From CAZHTS01 sp964535315 (lineage in GTDB: Bacteria > Chloroflexota > Anaerolineae > Anaerolineales > Anaerolineaceae): a stretch of DNA of 9,933 nt. Below, one piece after another: positions 1-7,410 of this stretch; within the stretch, counting starts at the first letter, position 1, and the number at the start of each line of letters is the position of its first letter. Made by a program: the position numbers and the translations under genes. The notes below the pieces were generated by a model. It was not told the DNA's origin. It ran no database searches and saw nothing but the letters and a program-made list of their open reading frames with translations. The stretch is from assembly GCA_964535315.1 (NCBI GenBank), contig CAZHTS010000127.1, forward strand, positions 1-9,933, read 5' to 3'.

Positions 1-28
1 GCCGCTGTGTTTTGTCTGCGGGTGGGCT

Positions 29-34
29 TATAAT
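29..34 (+). promoter_or_regulatory. Candidate -10 box (TATAAT) for the GH114 lipoprotein gene
   Basis: A perfect TATAAT lies 32 bp before the chosen ATG at 67, giving an expected transcript start near 41. No good -35 hexamer is seen at 17 bp spacing (TGTGTT at 6-11 is weak), so the promoter may be cut by the window edge or rely on an activator. The Shine-Dalgarno GAGGG at 53-57 follows it in the right order. Confidence 0.5.
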
Positions 35-66
35 GGAGAAAACCGGTTGTCTGAGGGTTGTTGAGG

Positions 67-987
67 ATGCAAACGTTCTTTGCGGATCGTGAACGCGCCC
101 GCCTGTGCGCGGTGTTGCTCTTTTTGCTGCTGGCAGCCTGCGCCCCGCGCCTGATTCCGTCTACCGGCGGTGAACCGCGCCCGCATTACGAGCAGAGCGC
201 CACGCCACACCGCGCCTATCTGCCCCTGAACCTGAATCTCATTCCTACGGCCACGCCTACCCCAACGCGCACCGCCACCCCCACCCACTGGCAGCCGGCG
301 CCCAACACCAGCTGGCAGATCCAGTACAGCGGCACACGCGATCTGACGTTTACCGTGCAGGTGTATAACCTCGATCTGTTCGATACACCCTCGGAGGTGA
401 TCGACGAGCTGCACACCCGCGGCATCAAGGTGATGTGTTATTTCAGCGCCGGTTCGTACGAGGACTGGCGCCCGGACGCCGGGCGCTTCGATCCTGTCCT
501 GCTCGGCAACGATCTGGACGATTGGCCGGGGGAAAAGTGGTTGGATATCCGCCAGATTGCCTTGCTGGCGAGGGTGATGAATGCCCGCCTGGATCTGGCC
601 GTGCAAAAGCATTGCGACGGGGTCGACCCGGATAATGTGGATGGGTACGCCAACGATACCGGGTTTGCGCTGACGTACGAAGATCAGCTTAACTATAATC
701 GCTGGCTGGCTTACCGCGCCCACAATCGCGGCCTGGCGATTGGCCTCAAAAACGACATGGGGCAGATCGCCGATCTGGTGACACATTTTGATTGGGCGCT
801 CAACGAGCAGTGTTTCCAGTACGAGGAGTGCGATCTGCTCGTGCCGTTCATCGAGCACGGCAAGCCGGTTTTTGGCGTGGAATACCAGACTGACCCCACC
901 CAGGTCTGTCCCGCTGCCAACGCCATGAATTTTGATGTGCTCTTTAAAAACCTGGAACTGGACGCCTGGCGTTTGTCCTGTCGCTGA
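67..987 (+). CDS. Secreted lipoprotein, glycoside hydrolase family 114 (endo-alpha-1,4-polygalactosaminidase-like)
   Basis: The product (306 aa from the ATG at 67) begins with a charged n-region and a Leu-rich core ending in a lipobox LAAC, with Cys25 as the lipidation site, so it is probably anchored outside the cytoplasmic membrane. Residues about 59-73 form a Thr/Pro linker (PTATPTPTRTATPT). From about 75 to the end it reads as a GH114 TIM-barrel: WQIQYSG, then CYFSAGSYEDWRPD (124-137), DGVDPDNVDGY (184-194), and NEQC (246-249). In this family acidic residues at the last two motifs are the proposed catalytic pair; D187/D189 and E247 are candidates here. Known GH114 enzymes hydrolyse alpha-1,4-linked galactosamine polymers; activity here is inferred. 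The ATG at 67 is preferred over the in-frame TTG at 58 because GAGGG (53-57) lies 9 nt before it. No exopolysaccharide genes are adjacent, so the substrate is unknown. Confidence 0.88.
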   Translation: MQTFFADRERARLCAVLLFLLLAACAPRLIPSTGGEPRPHYEQSATPHRAYLPLNLNLIPTATPTPTRTATPTHWQPAPNTSWQIQYSGTRDLTFTVQVYNLDLFDTPSEVIDELHTRGIKVMCYFSAGSYEDWRPDAGRFDPVLLGNDLDDWPGEKWLDIRQIALLARVMNARLDLAVQKHCDGVDPDNVDGYANDTGFALTYEDQLNYNRWLAYRAHNRGLAIGLKNDMGQIADLVTHFDWALNEQCFQYEECDLLVPFIEHGKPVFGVEYQTDPTQVCPAANAMNFDVLFKNLELDAWRLSCR

Positions 988-1045
988 AATATTTGTTACC
1001 TTCTTTCTCATTTCTCGACATATTCTCGGAACGCGTTATCCCATG

Positions 1046-1057
1046 GAGTGATCACTC
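1046..1057. repeat. Perfect 12-bp palindrome upstream of the sigma factor start
   Basis: GAGTGATCACTC is its own reverse complement and ends 2 bp before the AAAGGA Shine-Dalgarno (1059-1064) of the ECF sigma gene. Its position fits an operator, but nothing in the window identifies a binding protein. A GGAAC pentamer at 1028-1032 could be an ECF-type -35 element, but no convincing -10 partner is seen. Confidence 0.35.
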
Positions 1058-1070
1058 GAAAGGATGTCGA

Positions 1071-1673
1071 TTGGACACGTCACAACCTTCTATCCTTGGA
1101 CATCGTCTGGCGTCGAGCGACGACGAGCAACCGGTTGCCGAACTGCACCTGGCGCGCCGGGCCTGCCAGGACGGCGCCGCCTTTGCCGAGCTTTACCGGC
1201 GCTATCTGCCGCGCGTCTATGCCTATCACCTGGCGCGCACCGGCAACATTGAGGATGCCCAGGATCTCACCTCACAAACGTTTATGGCGGCGCTGGAAAA
1301 TCTGCCCGCCTATCGCGGCCAGGGCAGCTTTGCCGCCTGGCTGTTGACCATTGCCCATCATAAGCTGGTGGACCATTACCGGCGCAGCCGGCCACAGGCC
1401 GCGCTGGATGACGCCGGCGAGTTGCTCGACCCACAGCGTTCACCGGAAGAGCAGACCGCCCGGCGCCTGGACATGCAGCGCATCAGTCTGGCGCTGGCCG
1501 AACTGCCCGCCGAACGAGCCGAGGCGCTCGGCCTGCGGGTGTTTGGCGGTTTGAGTGCGGCCGAAATCGGCCGCCTGATGGGCAAAAGTGAAGCGGCGGT
1601 CAAGATGCTGGTCTGTCGTGCGTTTCAAACGCTGCGCCAGCGCCTGATTGACCACCCCACGGAGGAACGATGA
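1071..1673 (+). CDS. ECF-family RNA polymerase sigma factor
   Basis: The product (200 aa) directs RNA polymerase to a special promoter set. Sigma region 2 spans roughly 35-106 (FAELYRRYLPRVYAY, EDAQDLTSQTF, FAAWLLTIAHHKLVDHYRR). Region 4 spans roughly 136-192 and carries the helix-turn-helix LSAAEIGRLMGKSEAAVKMLV. Length and two-domain layout are typical of ECF sigma factors with no extra C-terminal domain. I chose the TTG at 1071 because AAAGGA (1059-1064) lies 6 nt upstream and the family match starts soon after. An in-frame TTG at 993 would add 26 residues with no family resemblance. The gene ends in a 4-bp ATGA overlap with the next gene, so the two are translationally coupled, as is usual for sigma/anti-sigma pairs. 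The stimulus and regulon cannot be read from the sequence. Confidence 0.93.
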   Translation: MDTSQPSILGHRLASSDDEQPVAELHLARRACQDGAAFAELYRRYLPRVYAYHLARTGNIEDAQDLTSQTFMAALENLPAYRGQGSFAAWLLTIAHHKLVDHYRRSRPQAALDDAGELLDPQRSPEEQTARRLDMQRISLALAELPAERAEALGLRVFGGLSAAEIGRLMGKSEAAVKMLVCRAFQTLRQRLIDHPTEER

Positions 1674-4231
1674 CCCACGAAGAATATCTTCCCGAAGCCG
1701 ACGCTCTGGATGCTGTCCTGGACGGGCAGCACCCGGCCGCGCCGGCCGATCTGGCTGTTCTACAAAAACTGGCGACGTTTGCCGCCCAGGCTCAACCCAA
1801 CCCCGGCTTTGCCGCCGGATTGGAAGGCCGCCTGTTGGAGGCCGCCGGACAGCGCTCCCGCCCGGCGCGCCCCTGGTTTGCGCTGCCGCGCCTGATTTAT
1901 CCACTGGCCGGGGCGGTGGCGCTGGTGGCGCTGCTGCTCTTTGGCGCTCCTTTATTGCTGCGCGGCAACACCCTGCCGGGTGCCGGCGCCCCGCCGGCGG
2001 CCAGTAACCTGCCGGGCTGCGCTTCTCCGGCGGAGACGACGAGCGGTTCCGGCGTGTGTGCGGTGCCGGCCCACGTCGCCCAGACGACGCCGGCCGTCTC
2101 ACCTGGCCCGGCGCTGCCCTTTTTGCCCCGTCTGAACGCCCTCAGCGCTCAGGCTGCCGCCCAGGAGGGTGGCGCGCCTTTCTCCAAGACCGATTGGACG
2201 CTGGTCGCTAACATGCCGCAGGACGTCCCACAGGCGCTGACCGTCTACCGCCAGGCGCCGGACGAAGAACTGACCCCCGAGCGGGCAAAGGCTGTCGCCC
2301 AACAGTTGGGGCTGGATGGCGTTGTCTACCGCAGCCAGGGTGAACTGATGGGAGCGCCGGTGTATTACGTCGTTCAGGGCGGCCGGCGCGTCTGGTTTAT
2401 GGCTTCTCCCGGGCGGTTTACCTATACTGAGGCGTACAACCCGGCCCAGAACGAGGCCGCCAGTAAGCCGGCTCTCGATCAACAGATGCAGGGCATCGAG
2501 ACTTTCCTGAAGCAGCGCGGGCTGTTGGATTTTTCGTATCAGATTGAGGCGCTGCCGGTGAGTGCAGATGAGTTTCAGATCGTCCGCCTGATCGATGGTT
2601 ATCGCTTGCGCGAGGATAATCCCTTTAACCCGCGTATCAGCGTTTCGGTCGATCAGGCCGGGGCAGTCAGCAGCGTCATGTATCAGGCCATGAAGCTGGA
2701 CGTAGTCGGGCAGTACCCGCTGCGCTCCGCCGAGAGCGCCTGGCAGTTACTGCGTTCCGGGCAGGTCAAGGGGCAGGTGGCTTACGAGGTGTCTTCGCTC
2801 CAGCAACCTTCCCAGGCGCGCAGCTGGCAGCGTGCTTATACTTCCGGACAGCGGGTCGATCTTTACGGCTACCTGGATGTGTTGGAGCCGCTGCAGGCGG
2901 ACCAGCCGCCCCTGCTCAGTATCAATAACCTGCGCCTGGATGGCGCCATTCAGGACCTGCCCGTTCAGGAAGTGAACGGCGTCTTGCTGCACGTGTGGGG
3001 TGAGGTGCGCCCTGAAGAAAGCGTGGGACAGTATCTCGTCGTGCAGGGTTGGGAACGCGCCACCGTAGAAGAAGAGGACCTGACGGGCGTCTTACAGCGC
3101 AAGGGCGACGCCGCCTGGCTGGTGCGGCCCGATGGTACCCGTCTGAGCATCCCCAGCGCGCCGGTGGCGGTGGCAGATGGCGAGACGGTGGATTTCCAGG
3201 GCGTACGTCTGCCGGGCAACACCCTGGAGTGGCGCTCGGTGCAGGTTGGCGAACAACCTTGTTTCAATTTCAGCTATTCTTACTCCACCTCCAGCGGTGG
3301 CGGCGGTGGCGGCGGCGGCGGCGGTGATTGCAGCGGCGATGCGCCGGTCAATTCGATCAGCGGCGGAGGCATGTTGATCGACAATGGCCCCACCCCGCAG
3401 CCCGAACAAAGCCCCACCCCGCCGCCGTATCCCTACCAACCGGGTGACGCGGTGGAGGCGTTGGTGGGTGAGCTTTCGGTTACGTTTTACAATCACGCCG
3501 ACGGCAGCCGTACCGCCGAATACATCTTCAATGTGCCGGCCGGGGATGGATATTCCTTCCTGTGGGGCGCACGTCTGAGCGGCAGCCTGGATGGCATTGA
3601 AGCGCTGCATAATTTGCAGGTGCGCCTGTGGGGGCGTTTCGAAATGGTGGATGACCGGCCGGGCATCGTGGTCGAGCGTTACGAGGCAGCTGTTCCCGGG
3701 CAGCACGTCCAGGCCTGGTTTGGCGATCTGTCGCTCGAAACCGTGCAGGGGCGTAAGGCGGCCGTGCTGACCACCGCCGCAGGCGAAAAACTGCTCCTGA
3801 TCTATTCTCTGGGCGTGCCCGAGCAGCAGATTGAGACGGCTTACGCCCCCAGAAAGGGCGTGGTGGTCGAAGGGTGCCAGATTCCGGGTGTCACCATGGA
3901 TGGTTTTACCGCCGTGCGCGAGTTTGGCGTCGCCTTTGACCCCGGGCGCACCAGCCTGGAAGGCTATGAGTTGAGTTCGGCGAGCCCCGCAGTGATCGAC
4001 GAGGGCGAAATGGAATTGCGGCAGCCGGAAAATCTGCTCGAGGGCGTGGCGCGGGTGGAGGAGATTAAGCTGGTGTATTACACGCCCGATCTCGGCCGCG
4101 GTTTCCCCGCTCCGTCGTCCGACGATCCCGGCCGTTTCGTCCAGCCGTTGTGGTCGTTTTCCGGCTCGTTCGAAGATGGGCGTCGTTTCGAAGTATTGGT
4201 GCAGGCGGTGGACGACGCTTACCTGAAATAA
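1670..4231 (+). CDS. Large single-pass membrane protein, probable anti-sigma factor/extracytoplasmic sensor
   Basis: The product (853 aa) has a soluble N-terminus (1-70) with the pattern PNPGFAAGLEGRLLEAA, which resembles the start of zinc-less anti-sigma-type proteins. One hydrophobic segment follows at about 76-97; no HxxxCxxC zinc motif is present. The rest is predicted outside the cell. About 190-300 is a PepSY/YycI-like alpha+beta region, with YPLRSAESAWQLL at 349-361. Two beta-rich stretches, about 436-527 and 646-753, look like copies of each other (VWGEV/LWGRF, VRLPGNT/CQIPGVT). Between them are ten glycines (543-552), Cys531 and Cys554 flanking them, and a Pro-rich linker (574-591). 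The C-terminus has LVYYTPD and FVQPLWSFSG, then FEVLVQAV near the end. Overlap with the sigma gene strongly suggests it restrains or signals to that sigma factor; this is inferred from position, since the N-terminal domain is not clearly recognised. Such length is unusual for an anti-sigma factor. Confidence 0.75.
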   Translation: MTHEEYLPEADALDAVLDGQHPAAPADLAVLQKLATFAAQAQPNPGFAAGLEGRLLEAAGQRSRPARPWFALPRLIYPLAGAVALVALLLFGAPLLLRGNTLPGAGAPPAASNLPGCASPAETTSGSGVCAVPAHVAQTTPAVSPGPALPFLPRLNALSAQAAAQEGGAPFSKTDWTLVANMPQDVPQALTVYRQAPDEELTPERAKAVAQQLGLDGVVYRSQGELMGAPVYYVVQGGRRVWFMASPGRFTYTEAYNPAQNEAASKPALDQQMQGIETFLKQRGLLDFSYQIEALPVSADEFQIVRLIDGYRLREDNPFNPRISVSVDQAGAVSSVMYQAMKLDVVGQYPLRSAESAWQLLRSGQVKGQVAYEVSSLQQPSQARSWQRAYTSGQRVDLYGYLDVLEPLQADQPPLLSINNLRLDGAIQDLPVQEVNGVLLHVWGEVRPEESVGQYLVVQGWERATVEEEDLTGVLQRKGDAAWLVRPDGTRLSIPSAPVAVADGETVDFQGVRLPGNTLEWRSVQVGEQPCFNFSYSYSTSSGGGGGGGGGGDCSGDAPVNSISGGGMLIDNGPTPQPEQSPTPPPYPYQPGDAVEALVGELSVTFYNHADGSRTAEYIFNVPAGDGYSFLWGARLSGSLDGIEALHNLQVRLWGRFEMVDDRPGIVVERYEAAVPGQHVQAWFGDLSLETVQGRKAAVLTTAAGEKLLLIYSLGVPEQQIETAYAPRKGVVVEGCQIPGVTMDGFTAVREFGVAFDPGRTSLEGYELSSASPAVIDEGEMELRQPENLLEGVARVEEIKLVYYTPDLGRGFPAPSSDDPGRFVQPLWSFSGSFEDGRRFEVLVQAVDDAYLK

Positions 4232-4255
4232 GTCTTTCGTAGACCCAACCCAAAA

Positions 4256-4293
4256 ACACCTGCCGGGCGTGGTACAATACGCCCGGCAGGTGT
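4256..4293. repeat. Perfect 15-bp inverted repeat surrounding the helicase promoter
   Basis: Arms 4256-4270 and 4279-4293 are exact reverse complements (core CACCTGCCGGGCG / CGCCCGGCAGGTG) with an 8-nt loop GGTACAAT. The left arm is preceded by an A-run, so read on the minus strand this is a stem followed by TTTTT, which has the form of an intrinsic terminator against antisense transcription into 1670-4231. Read on the plus strand it lacks a U-tract. It could be a terminator, an operator, or both. No minus-strand gene ends here. Confidence 0.8.
4270..4278 (+). promoter_or_regulatory. Extended -10 promoter (TGgTACAAT) of the helicase gene
   Basis: TGGTACAAT matches an extended -10 element and ends 17 nt before the ATG at 4296. 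Transcription would start near 4285, leaving a leader of about 11 nt. There is no recognisable -35 at 4250-4255 (CCAAAA), consistent with an extended -10 promoter. The element lies in the loop of the 4256-4293 palindrome. Confidence 0.5.
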
Positions 4294-4295
4294 CT

Positions 4296-6566
4296 ATGGA
4301 CTTAATGAACGATCTCAACGCACAACAACGCCAGGCGGTGACCGCCGGGCTGGGACAGATTCTGGTGCTGGCCGGACCGGGGTCGGGGAAGACGCGCGTC
4401 CTCACCCGGCGCATTGCCTATCTCATCCAGGCGATGGGCGTACGCCCCTACAACATCCTGGCGGTGACCTTTACCAACAAGGCCGCCCGCCAGATGGAGG
4501 CCCGCCTGGAGACGATGCTCGGCCAGCGCAACGACGGGCTGTGGCTGGGCACCTTCCACGCCGTTTGCGCCCGGCTGCTGCGCCGCGAGGCCGGTTATTT
4601 GCCCTTCAACGCCAGTTTTGTGATCATGGACGCCGACGACCAGGAAACGCTGGTGCGCCGGGCGCTCAAAGATCTGAATATCAACGAGAAGCAGTTCAAA
4701 CCTTCCGGCATGCACGCCGCCATCTCCAACGCCAAGAACAATCTCTTGCAGCCCAAAGACGTGCCGGTGCAGAGTTATCGCGACGAAGTGGTGCGCCGCA
4801 TCTACCAGCGTTATCAGGAATTGCTCCAGGCCAGCAACGCCGTCGACTTCGATGACCTGTTATTCTGCACCGTGCAGTTGCTGCGCGACAACCCCGAGGT
4901 GCGCGAGCGTTACGCCCGGCGTTTTGAACACATCCTGGTCGACGAATTTCAGGATACCAACACCGCCCAGTACGAACTGCTGGGGCTGCTGGCCTCGCAT
5001 CACCGCAACATCTTTGTCGTCGGCGACGAGGATCAGTCCATTTACCGCTGGCGCGGCGCCGATTACCGCAACGTCTTGCGCTTTGAGGAAGATTACCGCG
5101 ACTGCCAGAAGGTGCTGCTCGAACAGAATTATCGTTCCACCCAGACCGTGCTGGACGCCGCCCGGGCGGTGATCGATCGCAACACGCACCGCACCCCCAA
5201 GCGCCTGACCTCGGCCCGCAAGGAGAACGGCGAGCGCATCCTGTTGTATGAGGCGGTCGACGATCACGCCGAAGCAGCTTACGTGGTCGAGAGCATCCAG
5301 CAGTTGATGACGGCCGGCAAGGTGCGCGGCGGCGAAATCGCCGTCATGTACCGCACCAACGCCCAGTCCCGTCTGTTAGAAGAGGCCTTTCTGCGCGCCG
5401 GGCTGGCTTACCGCCTGGTGGGGGCGCAGCGTTTCTACGGCCGCCGCGAGGTCAAAGATATGATCGCCTTTCTGCGCCTGGCGCAGAACCCGGCGGATGA
5501 GATCAGCCTCAGCCGGGTGATCAACGTCCCGCCGCGCGGCATTGGCGACAAGACGCTGGTGACGCTGCAAATGGTCGCCCAGCGCGCCGGGGTGAGCAGC
5601 GGGGTCGTCATGCTCGACCTGGGGCAGAAGGGCCTCGAGTCGCCGTATTACAAGGATTTCAGCGGGCGCGGGGCGGCCGTGCTGGCCGACTTTGGCGGGT
5701 TGATGAACACCTGGCAGGCCGGCGTGCTGGCCGAGATGCCGCTGCCGGCGCTTTTCGACCGCATCCTCAGCGACAGCGGTTATCGCGCCTACATCGAGGA
5801 CGAGAGCGAGGAGGGCGAAGATCGCTGGGAGAACGTGGAAGAATTGCGCCGCCTGGCTTACGAGTATCAGGAACGCGGCCTGCTGGCCTTCCTGGAAAAC
5901 CTGGCGCTGGTCTCCGATCAGGATACCCTGCCCGAGCAGCTCGATGCGCCCACGCTGTTGACCCTGCACGCGGCCAAGGGGTTGGAGTTTGCTCACGTCT
6001 TTATCCCCGGCCTGGACGAAGGTCTGCTGCCGCACAGCCGTTCGCGCGACGACCCCGAAGAAATGGCCGAGGAACGCCGCCTGTTTTACGTTGGCCTGAC
6101 CCGCGCCAAGAACCGCCTGTACCTGGTGCGCAGCGAACGGCGCTCGTCTTACGGCTCGTTTGAGGACAGCGAACCGTCGCGTTTCCTGGACGATATCCCT
6201 GCCGACCTGATCCAGCGCAAGGGCGGTGGTTTTCGTTCGGCGCTGCACGGCGGCGCTTCCGACCGTTACGGTGCGGGCGGCGAGAACCGCTTCGGTGGTT
6301 CCCGCAGCCGCAGCGACCGTTGGGAGAGCGGCCCGTCCACCTTTGCACAACGCACCCAGTATACGCCGCCGCCCGCTCGCCCGGCGCCGGTCGTCACCCC
6401 GCGCTACCCGGCCGGCACGCGCGTCAGCCATGCCTCGTGGGGCGAGGGCCTGGTGGTCGACAGCCGCATTCAGGACGGCGATGAGACCGTGGACGTGTTC
6501 TTTGACAGCGTCGGTTTCAAACGCCTGGCGGCTTCGCTGGCCAAACTGGAGATCATTCAGAAGTAA
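4296..6566 (+). CDS. pcrA: ATP-dependent DNA helicase, UvrD/PcrA/Rep family (SF1A)
   Basis: The product (756 aa) is a 3'-5' DNA helicase/translocase acting in nucleotide-excision and replication-linked repair. All SF1A motifs are visible: Q-motif LNAQQRQAV (7-15), Walker A AGPGSGKT (26-33), Ia VTFTNKAARQM (57-67), GTFHAVCARLLR (85-96), Walker B VDEFQDTN (215-222), III GDEDQSIYRWRG (243-254), IV QNYRST (277-282), V TLHAAKGLEF and VI RRLFYVGLTRAKNRLY. IS.AKN and LLP motifs also fit PcrA. A Gly/Ser/Arg-rich linker leads to a C-terminal Tudor-like segment (GTRVSHASWGEGLVV to the end), which in PcrA binds RNA polymerase. The length fits the family. In-frame GTG codons at 4269 and 4290 and an ATG at 4305 are alternative starts; ATG 4296 gives the usual short MDL-N-LN opening. 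The promoter at 4270-4278 rules out 4269. No partner nuclease genes are adjacent. Confidence 0.96.
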   Translation: MDLMNDLNAQQRQAVTAGLGQILVLAGPGSGKTRVLTRRIAYLIQAMGVRPYNILAVTFTNKAARQMEARLETMLGQRNDGLWLGTFHAVCARLLRREAGYLPFNASFVIMDADDQETLVRRALKDLNINEKQFKPSGMHAAISNAKNNLLQPKDVPVQSYRDEVVRRIYQRYQELLQASNAVDFDDLLFCTVQLLRDNPEVRERYARRFEHILVDEFQDTNTAQYELLGLLASHHRNIFVVGDEDQSIYRWRGADYRNVLRFEEDYRDCQKVLLEQNYRSTQTVLDAARAVIDRNTHRTPKRLTSARKENGERILLYEAVDDHAEAAYVVESIQQLMTAGKVRGGEIAVMYRTNAQSRLLEEAFLRAGLAYRLVGAQRFYGRREVKDMIAFLRLAQNPADEISLSRVINVPPRGIGDKTLVTLQMVAQRAGVSSGVVMLDLGQKGLESPYYKDFSGRGAAVLADFGGLMNTWQAGVLAEMPLPALFDRILSDSGYRAYIEDESEEGEDRWENVEELRRLAYEYQERGLLAFLENLALVSDQDTLPEQLDAPTLLTLHAAKGLEFAHVFIPGLDEGLLPHSRSRDDPEEMAEERRLFYVGLTRAKNRLYLVRSERRSSYGSFEDSEPSRFLDDIPADLIQRKGGGFRSALHGGASDRYGAGGENRFGGSRSRSDRWESGPSTFAQRTQYTPPPARPAPVVTPRYPAGTRVSHASWGEGLVVDSRIQDGDETVDVFFDSVGFKRLAASLAKLEIIQK

Positions 6567-6595
6567 CCGCGGCAGCGCGACGAAGCGTTAAAACG

Positions 6596-6609
6596 GCCGG
6601 CGCGCCGGC
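6596..6609. repeat. Perfect 14-bp GC palindrome between helicase and methyltransferase genes
   Basis: GCCGGCGCGCCGGC is fully self-complementary and lies 30 bp after the helicase stop, just before the GAGGAGG ribosome site of the methyltransferase. No T-run follows. In GC-rich DNA such a palindrome can arise by chance, so a role as terminator or operator is only a possibility. Confidence 0.3.
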
Positions 6610-6624
6610 GGCGAGGAGGTCGCG

Positions 6625-7398
6625 ATGGATGCAGAGCGGCGCGTCAATTACGATGGGGTGGCTGCCACCTATCATCAGCGCTACGATATCGCTCCGCTGC
6701 GCCAGTTGGAGGCCTTTGTCCTCTCGCTGGCGGCGCAGTACCCCGGCGGGCGTTTGCTCGAGGTGGGCTGCGGCACGGGGTGCTGGTTGTCTTTGCTGGA
6801 CGAACAGGGATACCGGGTCTTCGGCCTGGACTTTTCGGACGGTATGCTGCGCCAGGCGCGCCGGCGCCGGCCCGGGCTGCGTCTGTGTCGCGGCCAGGCT
6901 GAACGCCTGCCGTTTGCGGACGGGCAGTTCGACCTGCTGCTGTGTGTCAACGCCCTGCACCATTTCGGCGCCCCCGAACAGTTCATCGCCGGCGCCCGGC
7001 GTGTGTTGCGCCCGGGCGGGACGTTGGCGATCGTTGGCATGGATCCACACGACCCCGCTACGCGCTGGTACGTCTACGATTATTTCGAGGGCGCCCAGGC
7101 CACCGACCGGGTGCGTTTCACCAGCGCAGCGACGCTCCAGACCTGGCTGCGCGCCGCCGGTTTTGACCATCTCGAGCGGCGGACGGTGCAGTCGATCCGC
7201 GATCGCTGGTTGGGGCGCGCCGTTTTCGCCGATCCCTTCCTGCAGAAGAACAGCACCTCACAGTTGATCCTGCTCAGCGATGCGGCCTACGCCGCCGGGC
7301 TGGCGCGCCTCGAGGCAGACATTGCCCGGGCCGAGGCGCGGGGTGAGACGCCGGTTTTTATCACCGAAAACGATCTGTTTGTGCACCTGGCGCGCTGA
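6625..7398 (+). CDS. Class I SAM-dependent methyltransferase (Methyltransf_11/25 type), substrate unknown
   Basis: The product (257 aa) has a class I Rossmann methyltransferase core. Motif I is LLEVGCGTG (44-52). The acidic residue ending strand beta2 is D69 in VFGLDFS. GQAERLPFADGQFD (90-103) and LLCVNALHHF (105-114) cover beta3-beta4, and the post-motif VLRPGGTLAIVGMD (127-140) is standard. The N-terminal YDGVAATYHQRYD resembles many small-molecule and ubiquinone-type methyltransferases. The C-terminal third (about 160-257) carries no recognised substrate domain, so the acceptor cannot be named. The start is secure: GAGGAGG lies about 6 nt before the ATG. It follows the helicase gene by 58 bp and may be read through from it, but no functional link is evident. 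It is convergent with the SDR gene. Confidence 0.88.
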   Translation: MDAERRVNYDGVAATYHQRYDIAPLRQLEAFVLSLAAQYPGGRLLEVGCGTGCWLSLLDEQGYRVFGLDFSDGMLRQARRRRPGLRLCRGQAERLPFADGQFDLLLCVNALHHFGAPEQFIAGARRVLRPGGTLAIVGMDPHDPATRWYVYDYFEGAQATDRVRFTSAATLQTWLRAAGFDHLERRTVQSIRDRWLGRAVFADPFLQKNSTSQLILLSDAAYAAGLARLEADIARAEARGETPVFITENDLFVHLAR

Positions 7399-7410
7399 CC
7401 GCGCCGGTCA
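7396..7410. repeat. Short inverted repeat joining two convergent stop codons
   Basis: TGACC-GCGCC-GGTCA: the TGA of the methyltransferase (7396-7398) and the TGA of the SDR gene (7410-7408, minus strand) form the two ends of a 5-bp-arm hairpin. It is too short and lacks U-tracts on both sides to be called a proven bidirectional terminator. It is the only structure in the 9-bp gap. Confidence 0.35.

Noticed and set aside
28..1011. Long minus-strand open frame opposite the GH114 gene
   Set aside because: It is antisense to a clear family member with a lipobox, has no recognisable domain and no ribosome site; it is a by-product of high GC.
3092..4414. 440-codon minus-strand open frame
   Set aside because: It spans the end of the 853-residue protein, the palindrome and the helicase start. 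Its translation is low-complexity and Ala/Gly-rich with no family motif.
5376..6431. 351-codon minus-strand open frame inside the helicase gene
   Set aside because: The helicase on the plus strand has all motifs in this region; the antisense translation resembles no protein.
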